Assembly (NCBI GenBank): GCA_025361325.1
Contig: JANYAL010000028.1
Coordinates: 1 to 7,775, forward strand
DNA: 7,775 nt
Direction: 5' to 3'
Source of the DNA: Bacteroidota bacterium
GTDB lineage: Bacteria; Bacteroidota; Bacteroidia; Chitinophagales; Chitinophagaceae
Shown here: one piece after another, positions 1 to 6,744 of the stretch
Position numbering within the stretch: position 1 is the first letter of the stretch
Layout: each line of letters opens with the position of its first letter
Translations under genes and position numbers: made by a program
The notes under the pieces: generated by a model
Told to the model about the DNA's origin: nothing
Seen by the model: the letters and a program-made list of their open reading frames with translations, nothing else
Databases searched by the model: none

Positions 1-520
1 GGATATGCCTGGTATGGTACCAGAACTGTGCGAACAGGTGCAGCGGTGCCACAGTGGCGATTACAACGGCAGGTACCCCCAGCAAAGCAGCAGGAAGAAG
101 CAGGATGGCAAAGAGCCTGAAGAAGGTGGAAATGCTTTGTCTGAGTGCACAGGCCAGGTTAAATTCCTCGCTGCTGTGGTGAATGATATGGCTGTTCCAG
201 AAAAAGTTGATCTTGTGATCTAAGCGGTGCACCCAATAACCTGCGAAATCCAGTACCAGAAAGGCCACAGCATATATAAGCCAGGTTGAAGTAATATGTG
301 TTAAAGCGATATGATTGACCAGCCATCCATAGCTTAATACTGCAATGCTAAGGCCCAGTACATCTTTGGTGACATTGGTAACACCGGAACTCAGGCTGGA
401 TATCATATCCATATTGCGCACCGTGTCCCTGCCCTTGTACCAGCCATACCATTTTTCAAAAAGCACCAGTGCCAGGAAGGCGGGCATGGCGATCAGTAAT
501 ATCTTGCCGTACTGTTCCAT
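1..520 (-). CDS. Fatty acid hydroxylase / sterol desaturase family membrane protein (C-terminus cut by window edge)
   Basis: I translated the minus strand from ATG at 520; 173 codons are present and the frame stays open to the window edge, so the C-terminal part is missing. Members of this superfamily are di-iron membrane oxygenases that hydroxylate or desaturate lipids. Seen: hydrophobic segments near residues 6-21, 52-70, 78-96 and 135-165, the first histidine box HRLDH (H98, H102) and the second box HIIHH (H111, H114, H115), followed by SSEEFN. The third histidine box expected for the family would lie beyond the edge, although H161 and H169 (FWYHT) are visible. The order and spacing resemble the alkylglycerol-monooxygenase-like desaturases common in Bacteroidota; the substrate cannot be told. 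The start is supported by an in-frame TAA immediately before the ATG. No Shine-Dalgarno is visible. It is divergent from the epimerase gene, sharing a 48-bp gap. Family call is sure; substrate is open. Confidence 0.88.
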   Translation of the reverse strand, partial: MEQYGKILLIAMPAFLALVLFEKWYGWYKGRDTVRNMDMISSLSSGVTNVTKDVLGLSIAVLSYGWLVNHIALTHITSTWLIYAVAFLVLDFAGYWVHRLDHKINFFWNSHIIHHSSEEFNLACALRQSISTFFRLFAILLLPAALLGVPAVVIATVAPLHLFAQFWYHTRHI

Positions 521-550
521 TTAACAATAAACTTTTATTAAGTTGCAATA

Positions 551-558
551 CAAATTTA
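551..558 (-). promoter_or_regulatory. Possible Bacteroidetes -7 promoter element for the desaturase-family gene
   Basis: Read on the minus strand this is TAAATTTG, a full match to the Bacteroidetes -7 consensus TAnnTTTG, about 30 bp before the ATG at 520. No clear TTTG -33 element sits at the usual distance; that position would fall inside the divergent epimerase gene. An 8-mer with two free bases in an AT-rich gap can occur by chance, so this is a weak call. Confidence 0.35.
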
Positions 559-568
559 ATAAAGGGGA

Positions 569-1585
569 ATGAAGAAAACATTTTTTTGTATTGACGCCCA
601 TACCTGCGGTAATCCGGTGCGGCTGATAAAAGAGGGGGGCCCTGAACTGCTGGGAAAGGACATGAGTGAGAAACGCCAGCACTTCATGCGTGAATACGAC
701 TGGATCCGGAAGGGCCTGATGTTTGAGCCCCGTGGCCACGACATGATGAGTGGCAGCATACTATACCCGCCACACGATCTGCAAAATGATGTAGCTGTAT
801 TGTTCATCGAAACAAGTGGTTGTTTACCGATGTGCGGACACGGCACAATCGGCACGATCACCACAGGTATTGAAGAAGGACTCATCGTTCCTAAGATCCC
901 GGGTATAGTAAGAATGGAAACCCCCGCCGGACTGGTGCTGGTTGAATACAGAACGGGTGATTCTGATCCAGCAAGGACCAAAGTAAAATCTGTGAAACTC
1001 ACGAATGTGGTCTCCTACCTGGCTGCTGTTGAACTGACTGCAGATTGTCCTGAACTGGGCGAACTGGTTGTAGATGTTTCCTATGGCGGTAATTTTTATG
1101 CCATCATTGATATACAGGACAACTTTGCCGGACTTGAACATTTTACCGCCAACAAATTAATCAGTTTGTCGGCGGCATTGCGGAAGAACATCAATGAAAG
1201 GTATCAATTTGTTCACCCGGAGAATGACACCATCAGGGGATGCAGCCATATTCTTTGGACGGGTGCTGTTCTCGATAAGACCTCCACTGCCAGGAATGCC
1301 GTTTTTTACGGTGAAAAGGCAATAGACCGCAGCCCCTGTGGTACCGGTACTTCGGCACGAATGGCACAGTGGTATGCGAAGGGGAAATTAAAAAAGGGAG
1401 ATGCATTTATTCATGAAAGCATCATCGGAAGCAAATTCACAGGAACCATTGAGGAAGAAACAACCATCAACGGCATTCCCGCCATCCGCCCGGCCATAGA
1501 GGGATGGGCCAGGATATACGGGTACAATACCATTACCATTGATGATGAGGATGACCCGTATGCGTGTGGGTTTCAGGTAATCTGA
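569..1585 (+). CDS. 4-hydroxyproline 2-epimerase (proline racemase family)
   Basis: A 338-residue cytosolic enzyme of the usual family length. Proline racemase family enzymes use two cysteines as general acid/base to invert the alpha carbon of proline or hydroxyproline. Both are present: C89 in LPMCGHG and C257 in DRSPCGTGTSA. This separates it from trans-3-hydroxy-L-proline dehydratases, in which the first cysteine is replaced by Thr. The N-terminal FCIDAHTCGNPVR (residues 6-18) and C-terminal DDPYACGFQ are also typical. I infer 4-hydroxyproline epimerase rather than proline racemase because a D-amino acid dehydrogenase gene follows on the same strand. In the known pathway the epimerase converts trans-4-hydroxy-L-proline to cis-4-hydroxy-D-proline, which the dehydrogenase then oxidises. 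The start ATG has an AGGGG-like purine run 3-6 bp upstream. Proline racemase activity cannot be excluded from sequence alone. Confidence 0.9.
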   Translation: MKKTFFCIDAHTCGNPVRLIKEGGPELLGKDMSEKRQHFMREYDWIRKGLMFEPRGHDMMSGSILYPPHDLQNDVAVLFIETSGCLPMCGHGTIGTITTGIEEGLIVPKIPGIVRMETPAGLVLVEYRTGDSDPARTKVKSVKLTNVVSYLAAVELTADCPELGELVVDVSYGGNFYAIIDIQDNFAGLEHFTANKLISLSAALRKNINERYQFVHPENDTIRGCSHILWTGAVLDKTSTARNAVFYGEKAIDRSPCGTGTSARMAQWYAKGKLKKGDAFIHESIIGSKFTGTIEEETTINGIPAIRPAIEGWARIYGYNTITIDDEDDPYACGFQVI

Positions 1586-1878
1586 TGATATGAAGTTAAC
1601 AGATAAGTTAATAGGGTTACCTGAGGATATGCAGGTGATACATGGGCAGATGTAAGACAAAACAACTACTTGTGAGCTAAGAAACGAAGTTTGCTATTAT
1701 TGCATATCAGGTTTTGAGTACGGAAAAAAAACTAAAGGATGGCATTACCAGGAAATGCTAAACAAGCGTTTATCTTAACTCTATAAAAGTGATATGGAAA
1801 AAACAGCGGGCCGCATATTCATGTAATAACACATAAATGTTATTGCACCCATTTCCCTGGCCCAATAAAGAACTACTT
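1586..1878. other. Gap between epimerase and dehydrogenase genes
   Basis: This 293-bp stretch has no recognisable gene. Two tiny reading frames on the plus strand start at 1590 (21 codons, MKLTDKLIGLPEDM...) and 1794 (10 codons, MEKTAGRIFM). Neither has a ribosome binding site or a recognisable product. A short GCATT/AATGC inverted repeat lies at 1742-1758 and a better palindrome at 1823-1846. I found no full TAnnTTTG match on the plus strand; GAAGTTTG near 1687-1694 is one mismatch away. The gap is long for an operon, so the dehydrogenase may have its own promoter here. Confidence 0.6.
1823..1846. repeat. Inverted repeat upstream of the dehydrogenase gene (candidate operator or leader hairpin)
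   Basis: AATAACA (1825-1831) and TGTTATT (1838-1844) are perfect reverse complements around a 6-base centre, CATAAA. The arms extend by one G-T and one G-C pair to 1823 and 1846. It ends 32 bp before the preferred ATG at 1879, a place where a dimeric regulator could bind or an mRNA hairpin could form. There is no T-tract after it, so it does not look like a terminator. Function is inference. Confidence 0.5.
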
Positions 1879-3123
1879 ATGAAGAATATTACCATTATCG
1901 GAGGAGGCGTCATTGGGTTATGCAGCGCTTATTATCTGCAGAAAGAAGGACATGCAATAACAGTGGTTGACCGGGGTGAAATCACCGATGGCTGCTCCTT
2001 TGGCAATATGGGATACATGTCGCCCAGCCATTTTATCCCCCTTGCCTCACCGGGCATCATTGCTGAAGGGCTGAAACATATGCTGAGTAGCAGCAGTCCT
2101 TTTTACATCAAACCAAGACTGAACCGGGACCTCATGAAATGGGGCTATCATTTCTGGAAGAACAGCAATGCCACAAAGGTATTCAGAAATGCCCCGCATC
2201 TAAATGCACTGTTGCAACTCAGCAGGTCACTGATCAATGAGATGAGAACGGAGATTGGGGATGTTTTTGAAATGGAGGAAAGGGGCTGTCTGATGTTGTG
2301 CAAACAACAGAAAACACTGGATCATGAATTTCACCTGGCAGATGAAGCAGAAAAATTCGGGCTGCAGGTTGACAGGCTGGATGCAGCACAGGTACAGGCA
2401 CTGGAACCTGCAGTGGAACTGGCTATAGCAGGTGCTGTATTATTTAGAGATGATTGTCATTTTCATCCGGGATTGATGATGATAGCTTTGAAAAAATACC
2501 TGGAGACTAAAGGTGTAAGGTTTCAGTTGAACACTACAGTCACCGGTATGGAAAAGACCGGTAATACGGTTCGTGCAATGATTACAGATACAGGCAGGAT
2601 TGCAGTTGATCAGGTAGTACTGGCAGCAGGGAGCTGGTTACCGGTCATTGCAAAAATGATGGGTACGCACATTTTGCTACAGCCGGGCAAAGGATATAGT
2701 TATACCTACTCTTATATTGAAAACAACATCAGGTACCCAGCCATACTGGTTGATGGCCGTTGTGCTGTTACACCGTGGGGTAGCATGTTGAGGATAGGTG
2801 GCACTATGGAACTAAGCGGTATCAACAATAAAGTACTGGTAAAAAGGATGCAGGGCATCTATGAATCTGCCAGGAATTTTTACCCCGGACTGAAGATCGA
2901 TCCTCCCCCGGCTGATAAGATCTGGAATGGGCTCAGGCCCGTGACCCCTGACGGATTACCTTATATCGGGCGGCTTTCAAAACTTTCCAATGTGATAATA
3001 GCGGGTGGACATGCCATGCTGGGTATGTCTGAAGGAACAGGAACGGGGAAACTGGTCAGTGAAATCGTAGACAATAAGAAGAACAGTATTGATATATCGG
3101 CGTTCAGTGCAGAACGCTATTGA
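1879..3123 (+). CDS. FAD-dependent D-amino acid dehydrogenase, probably D-hydroxyproline dehydrogenase (DadA-like)
   Basis: A 414-residue DAO-family flavoprotein. Seen: an N-terminal FAD-binding Rossmann motif GGGVIG (residues 8-13) followed by an acidic residue at the end of strand 2 (VVDRGE, D31), CSFGNMGYMSPSH at 39-51, VVLAAGSW at 246-253, and the DadA-type C-terminal block NGLRPVTPDGLPYIG (350-364) with GGHAMLGMSEGTGTGKL (376-391). Family members remove hydrogen from D-amino acids to give imino acids, passing electrons to the respiratory chain or oxygen. Placed after a 4-hydroxyproline epimerase on the same strand, its likely substrate is cis-4-hydroxy-D-proline, giving pyrroline-4-hydroxy-2-carboxylate; this is inferred from context. 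I chose ATG 1879 because the Rossmann strand MKNITIIGGG begins there. The in-frame ATG at 1837 would add 14 unconserved residues and sits inside the palindrome. The stop is 3 bp from the convergent MgtC stop. Confidence 0.9.
   Translation: MKNITIIGGGVIGLCSAYYLQKEGHAITVVDRGEITDGCSFGNMGYMSPSHFIPLASPGIIAEGLKHMLSSSSPFYIKPRLNRDLMKWGYHFWKNSNATKVFRNAPHLNALLQLSRSLINEMRTEIGDVFEMEERGCLMLCKQQKTLDHEFHLADEAEKFGLQVDRLDAAQVQALEPAVELAIAGAVLFRDDCHFHPGLMMIALKKYLETKGVRFQLNTTVTGMEKTGNTVRAMITDTGRIAVDQVVLAAGSWLPVIAKMMGTHILLQPGKGYSYTYSYIENNIRYPAILVDGRCAVTPWGSMLRIGGTMELSGINNKVLVKRMQGIYESARNFYPGLKIDPPPADKIWNGLRPVTPDGLPYIGRLSKLSNVIIAGGHAMLGMSEGTGTGKLVSEIVDNKKNSIDISAFSAERY
3100..3117. repeat. Small hairpin at the end of the dehydrogenase gene
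   Basis: GCGTTC (3100-3105) and GAACGC (3112-3117) form a perfect 6-bp stem with a 6-base loop inside the last codons of the dehydrogenase gene. It is the only hairpin I see near the convergent gene ends. There is no T-run on either side, so calling it a terminator would not be justified; it may be chance. Confidence 0.3.
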
Positions 3124-3126
3124 AGA

Positions 3127-3762
3127 TCACATCTCAAAACCCCTGATCGCCTGGTGCCGCATCAGGTATTCGTCCAGCACCCTGAATTCCTGCTGCCTGG
3201 CCGTAAAACGGTAATACACAATGATCTCATTATGATCTTTAATCTCCTTGTCTTTTTGATAACGCAGGTTCAGTTCCGCGAATTTCTGTTGTAATTCCTC
3301 GAGTGAACATTCATTCATCAAAAAAGATATCTTATAGAATTTTACCTGGTGTAGTCTTGCAAAAAATCCTTCCAGTTTGGATAAAAGTATTAGTGTGAAA
3401 AGCATGACCAGGGTAACACCGCCTGCCAGGTAGTATGCCCCGTAGCCAACTGCCATACCAACTGCTGCCGCCATCCAGATGGTGGCAGCCGTGGTCATGC
3501 CACTGACTTTCATCCCTTCTTTGAAAATAACGCCCGCACCAATAAAACCTATACCGGTAATAATATTAGAAGCAATACGGTCGGGTGTTGAGGAATTGAT
3601 ACGGTAAGATAAGATCGTGAAGAGAGTGGCTCCTACGGTTATCATGATCATGGTACGAAAACCAGCGGGTTTATTGCGGAATTCCCGCTCCATACCCAGC
3701 AAGGCACCCAAGGCAAAGGCGATGGCGATCTTTATGATGTCGGTATTGCTGATGTCCATCAT
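3127..3762 (-). CDS. MgtC/SapB family inner-membrane protein
   Basis: A 211-residue protein with the MgtC family core: ALGALLGMEREFRNKPAGFRT (residues 17-37, with the conserved ER and AGFRT), VGATLFTIL (43-51), GIGFIGAGVIF (70-80) and TTAATIWMAAAVGMAVGYG (90-108). Five hydrophobic segments lie at about 10-24, 37-52, 65-80, 90-106 and 111-128. The soluble C-terminal region (about 140-211) corresponds to the ACT-like regulatory tail of longer family members. MgtC proteins of enteric pathogens inhibit the F-type ATP synthase and help survival at low magnesium; environmental homologues are widespread and their role is often unknown, so I do not assign mgtC itself. Start: tandem ATGATG at 3762/3759, either could be used, with no visible ribosome binding site. 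It lies 102 bp downstream of the beta-CASP gene on the same strand and may be co-transcribed. I see no magnesium riboswitch-like leader in the short upstream gap. Confidence 0.9.
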   Translation of the reverse strand: MMDISNTDIIKIAIAFALGALLGMEREFRNKPAGFRTMIMITVGATLFTILSYRINSSTPDRIASNIITGIGFIGAGVIFKEGMKVSGMTTAATIWMAAAVGMAVGYGAYYLAGGVTLVMLFTLILLSKLEGFFARLHQVKFYKISFLMNECSLEELQQKFAELNLRYQKDKEIKDHNEIIVYYRFTARQQEFRVLDEYLMRHQAIRGFEM

Positions 3763-3864
3763 GGCAGTACAATCATTTTGCTATTCATTCTATGATTACA
3801 CATATTTTATCGAAATACAAGAATGATGAACTCGCATGTAAAGTTCGTGTAATAAATATATAAA

Positions 3865-5268
3865 TCAGCTCAACCCTTCCTCATGATGCATCTCTGGAAC
3901 TTCCACATCCACAAATCCCTTGCGTATGAGGCGGGCTTTGAAATCAAGTTGTACATTATATTCACCGTGAACGATGAATAACCGTTTCACCTGTTTGGGA
4001 TCCTGGCAGGCCAGGAACTGACACAGGTCGTCATAATCTCCATGTGCGCTCATACTCCTGATGGAACCTATTTCGGCATTAACCTCATGGTGCACCCCGA
4101 ATATATCCACTTCCTTTGCACCAGCCATTAACTTGCCTCCAAGCGAATGCGGTTCACAATAACCAGTGAATAAGATAGTATTGCGGCTATTCTCGATATT
4201 ATTGCTGATATGATGTTTCACCCGGCCCGCATCTGCCATGCCACTGGCGGAAATGATCACTATAGGTCCGTCCTGGAAATTGAGCAGTTTGGATTCTTCC
4301 ACAGATTCAATGAATTTTAATCCTTTAAAGCTAAAGGGGTCATTGTCAGATTCCAGTATCTTTTGTATCTTCTTGTTAAAATATTGAGGGTAATGTTTAA
4401 CAATCGCGGTTGCCTTCACACTAAGCGGACTGTCTACGAAATAATTCAATTCGGGCAGTCTTCTTTCCAGTTCCAGCTGATTAAGGTCAAATAGTATCTC
4501 CTGCGTACGCCCCAGGCTGAAAGCCGGAATGATCAGTTTTCCCTTTTTCTGCAGGCAGGCTTTTTCGATCCACTGCAATAGCTGGTCGGGTGTGGTCATT
4601 ATATTATCGTGCAGGCTATTGCCATAGGTAGACTCGATAAGGATATAATCGGCCTGCGAGAAGACGGCCGGAGACCTTAATATCACATCCCGGTATCGTC
4701 CCACATCTCCGCTGAATGTGAGACGGGTTAGCTTCCCGTCCTCCCTGATCCGCAAATGAACGGCTGCACTGCCGATGATATGCCCTGCATCCGTATATTT
4801 AACATCTATATTCTCATCAATGGTATACCAAATATCATATTCCACTTCTACGAACTGATCCATCGCAGCCATTGCATCCTGTGTATCATACAAAGGCCTC
4901 AGGTATGGGAGGCCTGCATGCGCTCTCCGTTTATTCTCATACCGGATCTCGCTCTCCTGGATCCCGGCAGAATCTTCAAGCATAACTGCTGTCAGTTCCC
5001 GGGTTGCAGGGGTACAATAGATTTTACCTTCAAAACCATCTTTCACCAGTTTGGGTATAAGTCCGCAATGATCCACATGTGCATGAGATAGAATTATGGC
5101 GGTGACTGATGCTACATCAAAACCAAAGTTGTGGTTAAGGGCATCGGTGACATTGCCCATCCCCTGGAACATCCCGCAATCGAGCAGGTATTTCTTCCCG
5201 TTCTTTAAAGTCAGCAAATGTTTGGATCCGGTTACTGTTCTGGCAGCGCCATGGAATGCAATTTTCAT
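3865..5268 (-). CDS. Metallo-beta-lactamase / beta-CASP family nuclease (RNA-processing type)
   Basis: A 467-residue two-zinc hydrolase. Metallo-beta-lactamase motifs in order: SHAHVDH (61-67), GHIIGSA (162-168, H163) and SGDVGR (186-191, D188). The beta-CASP insert starts with motif A ESTYGN (212-217, E212), then PAFSLGRTQEIL (248-259) and SASGMADAGRV (340-350). Motifs B and C are SAHGD (H409) and VHGE (H434). All expected metal and active-site residues are present. Relatives include CPSF73 and bacterial TTHA0252-type RNases, which cut or degrade RNA in the cytosol; RNA as the substrate is inferred from the family. No KH domain is present. Start: an in-frame GTG at 5280 exists, but GGAAGGA just 5' of ATG 5268 looks like a ribosome binding site and the conserved fold begins at MKIAFHGAARTVTGS, so I use 5268. 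It lies 165 bp after the amidohydrolase gene. Confidence 0.92.
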   Translation of the reverse strand: MKIAFHGAARTVTGSKHLLTLKNGKKYLLDCGMFQGMGNVTDALNHNFGFDVASVTAIILSHAHVDHCGLIPKLVKDGFEGKIYCTPATRELTAVMLEDSAGIQESEIRYENKRRAHAGLPYLRPLYDTQDAMAAMDQFVEVEYDIWYTIDENIDVKYTDAGHIIGSAAVHLRIREDGKLTRLTFSGDVGRYRDVILRSPAVFSQADYILIESTYGNSLHDNIMTTPDQLLQWIEKACLQKKGKLIIPAFSLGRTQEILFDLNQLELERRLPELNYFVDSPLSVKATAIVKHYPQYFNKKIQKILESDNDPFSFKGLKFIESVEESKLLNFQDGPIVIISASGMADAGRVKHHISNNIENSRNTILFTGYCEPHSLGGKLMAGAKEVDIFGVHHEVNAEIGSIRSMSAHGDYDDLCQFLACQDPKQVKRLFIVHGEYNVQLDFKARLIRKGFVDVEVPEMHHEEGLS

Positions 5269-5270
5269 AT

Positions 5271-5277
5271 TCCTTCC
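5271..5277 (-). promoter_or_regulatory. Ribosome binding site deciding the beta-CASP gene start
   Basis: On the minus strand GGAAGGA occurs 2 bases before ATG 5268, with its core somewhat closer than usual. It is notable because most genes in this window have no Shine-Dalgarno. The longer GTG start at 5280 would place this sequence inside the coding region. Confidence 0.5.
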
Positions 5278-5341
5278 CACTTAAGGGGATCTCAATACTA
5301 ATTACACCGTAGCATAGGTCGGGGAAATTGAATCGAGCTTA

Positions 5342-5353
5342 ATTATTAATAAT
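5342..5353. repeat. AT-only palindrome between amidohydrolase and beta-CASP genes
   Basis: ATTATTAATAAT is a perfect 12-bp palindrome in the 165-bp gap between the two genes, about 75 bp before the beta-CASP start. It could be a regulator site, but AT-only palindromes arise easily by chance. No full TAnnTTTG promoter element was found in this gap. Confidence 0.25.
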
Positions 5354-5433
5354 GATTTCTATGCAAATCAAGATATTCCTGCTGTTAAGTTACACATCTT
5401 TAATGGCATGAGTATTGTTTCCATATTACACTA

Positions 5434-6621
5434 TCAGGATTTGGAGGAGGATCCTACCCCCAGCCAGGCCATAAAACCCATACCAATCTCTATGGCATTA
5501 TCATCTATATTGAATGTTGGGGTATGTACACCGCTTGTGATACCTTTTTTTGCATTCCCGGCACCCAGCCTGAAAAAACAGCCAGGAATCTGGTGTGTAT
5601 AAAAAGCAAAATCTTCGGCTCCCATTCTTAATTCGGTTGTAACAACATTTCCCTCGCCAACATACTCCTCCCCTTTTTTCACGGCTGCGGCATTCAGGGT
5701 TTCGTCATTCAAAACAAAAGGATAACCCAAGTCAATAGTAATCTCTGCTTCTGCACCCATGGCTTTTACCAGTTCAAGAGTCTGTTTCCTTATTAATTTA
5801 TGTGCCTCGAACCGCCAAGTCTCATTCATCGCACGGAAAGTTCCCATCAGTTTCACCTCACTGGGAATGACATTGGTAGTATTGCCACCCTGGAAAGATG
5901 TAATGGAGAGAACGCTGGGGTTAAAGGGGTTGTTATTCCGGGAGATAATCTGTTGCAGGCTTACCACCAGTTGCGATGCAATTAAAATGGTATCTGCAGT
6001 AATCTGCGGCGCCGCGGCATGACCACCCTTACTCTTTACGGTTATATAGATCTCATCGGCACTGGCCATGATCATCCCGCCCCGAAAACTCAAGAGACCT
6101 GTTTCGATTCCGGGATGAACATGCAAGGCGAATATCCCGGAAGGCACCGGATCTTTGAGAACGCCCTCTTTTATCATGAGACTGGCGCCGCCTGGGTTCT
6201 TTTCCTCTCCGGGCTGAAAGATCAGTTTTATGGTCCCTTCCCATTCTCCCTTCAATTCATTCAGGATCCGGGCAGCCCCCAGTAGGCAGGTGGTATGCAC
6301 ATCATGACCGCAGGCATGCATGACACCTTTATTCACTGACCTGTATGTTACGTCATTCTCTTCTGTGATTGGCAATGCATCCATGTCGGCCCGGAGCGCA
6401 ATGACCCTGTTACCGGGATTCTTCCCCTTTATCAATCCGACAACTCCGGTGGTGGCTTTTACTTCAAAAGGTATTCCCCAACCCCGGAGTTTCTGTTGAA
6501 CAAATGAAGAAGTTTCAAATTCCTTGAAACTCAGTTCAGGATTGGCATGTAAGTGATGACGGATACTAATAAACTCGCTGGCATATTGCTTGGCCAAACG
6601 CTGAATGCTTTCTTTGATCAT
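5434..6621 (-). CDS. M20 family (M20D) amidohydrolase
   Basis: A 395-residue, likely cytosolic metallo-amidohydrolase of the hippurate hydrolase / N-acyl-L-amino acid deacylase group. Seen: RHHLHANPELSFKEFET (21-37), ALRADMDALPI (75-85), MHACGHDVHT (101-110, metal ligands C104 and H106), FQPGEEKNPGGA (135-146, E139/E140), ALHVHP (165-170, H167), the dimerisation region starting SKGGHAAAP (197-205), MGAEDFAFY (333-341) and VHTPTFNID (365-373, H366). Length is normal and all usual ligands are present. The family cleaves acyl or aminoacyl amide bonds; the exact substrate cannot be read from sequence. Start: ATG 6621 gives the normal MIKESIQRLA N-terminus. An in-frame ATG at 6714 adds 31 residues (cysteine- and phenylalanine-rich, no match to the family) and is rejected. 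It lies 123 bp after the SPOR-domain gene. Confidence 0.92.
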   Translation of the reverse strand: MIKESIQRLAKQYASEFISIRHHLHANPELSFKEFETSSFVQQKLRGWGIPFEVKATTGVVGLIKGKNPGNRVIALRADMDALPITEENDVTYRSVNKGVMHACGHDVHTTCLLGAARILNELKGEWEGTIKLIFQPGEEKNPGGASLMIKEGVLKDPVPSGIFALHVHPGIETGLLSFRGGMIMASADEIYITVKSKGGHAAAPQITADTILIASQLVVSLQQIISRNNNPFNPSVLSITSFQGGNTTNVIPSEVKLMGTFRAMNETWRFEAHKLIRKQTLELVKAMGAEAEITIDLGYPFVLNDETLNAAAVKKGEEYVGEGNVVTTELRMGAEDFAFYTHQIPGCFFRLGAGNAKKGITSGVHTPTFNIDDNAIEIGMGFMAWLGVGSSSKS

Positions 6622-6744
6622 AAATGACTTAAATAATATGATGCGACAGTAAGGAGAGTCTACTATAATAAATCTGTTGAAATGAGAGGGCATACGAAAT
6701 AAACAACCCAGCACTATTTTAACGATTATCTTCTGCCTAAAGCT

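Noticed and set aside
5..223. Plus-strand frame of 72 codons at the left edge
   Set aside because: Antisense to the desaturase-family gene, whose histidine boxes on the other strand are clearly coding; its own product is rich in Gln, Glu and Ser with no motif.
556..1141. Two minus-strand frames antisense to the epimerase gene
   Set aside because: Shadows of a strongly conserved plus-strand gene; Ser/Pro- and Cys-rich products without any recognisable domain.
1590..1655. 21-codon frame after the epimerase as a leader peptide or gene remnant
   Set aside because: No ribosome binding site, no proline or hydroxyproline-linked codon run, no recognisable similarity.
4756..5091. Plus-strand frame of 111 codons inside the beta-CASP gene
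   Set aside because: Antisense shadow; the opposite strand carries the HxHxDH and GHIIGSA motifs across the same bases.
6622..6714. 31-residue N-terminal extension of the amidohydrolase
   Set aside because: No family similarity, no signal peptide pattern, and the usual M20 N-terminus begins at ATG 6621.
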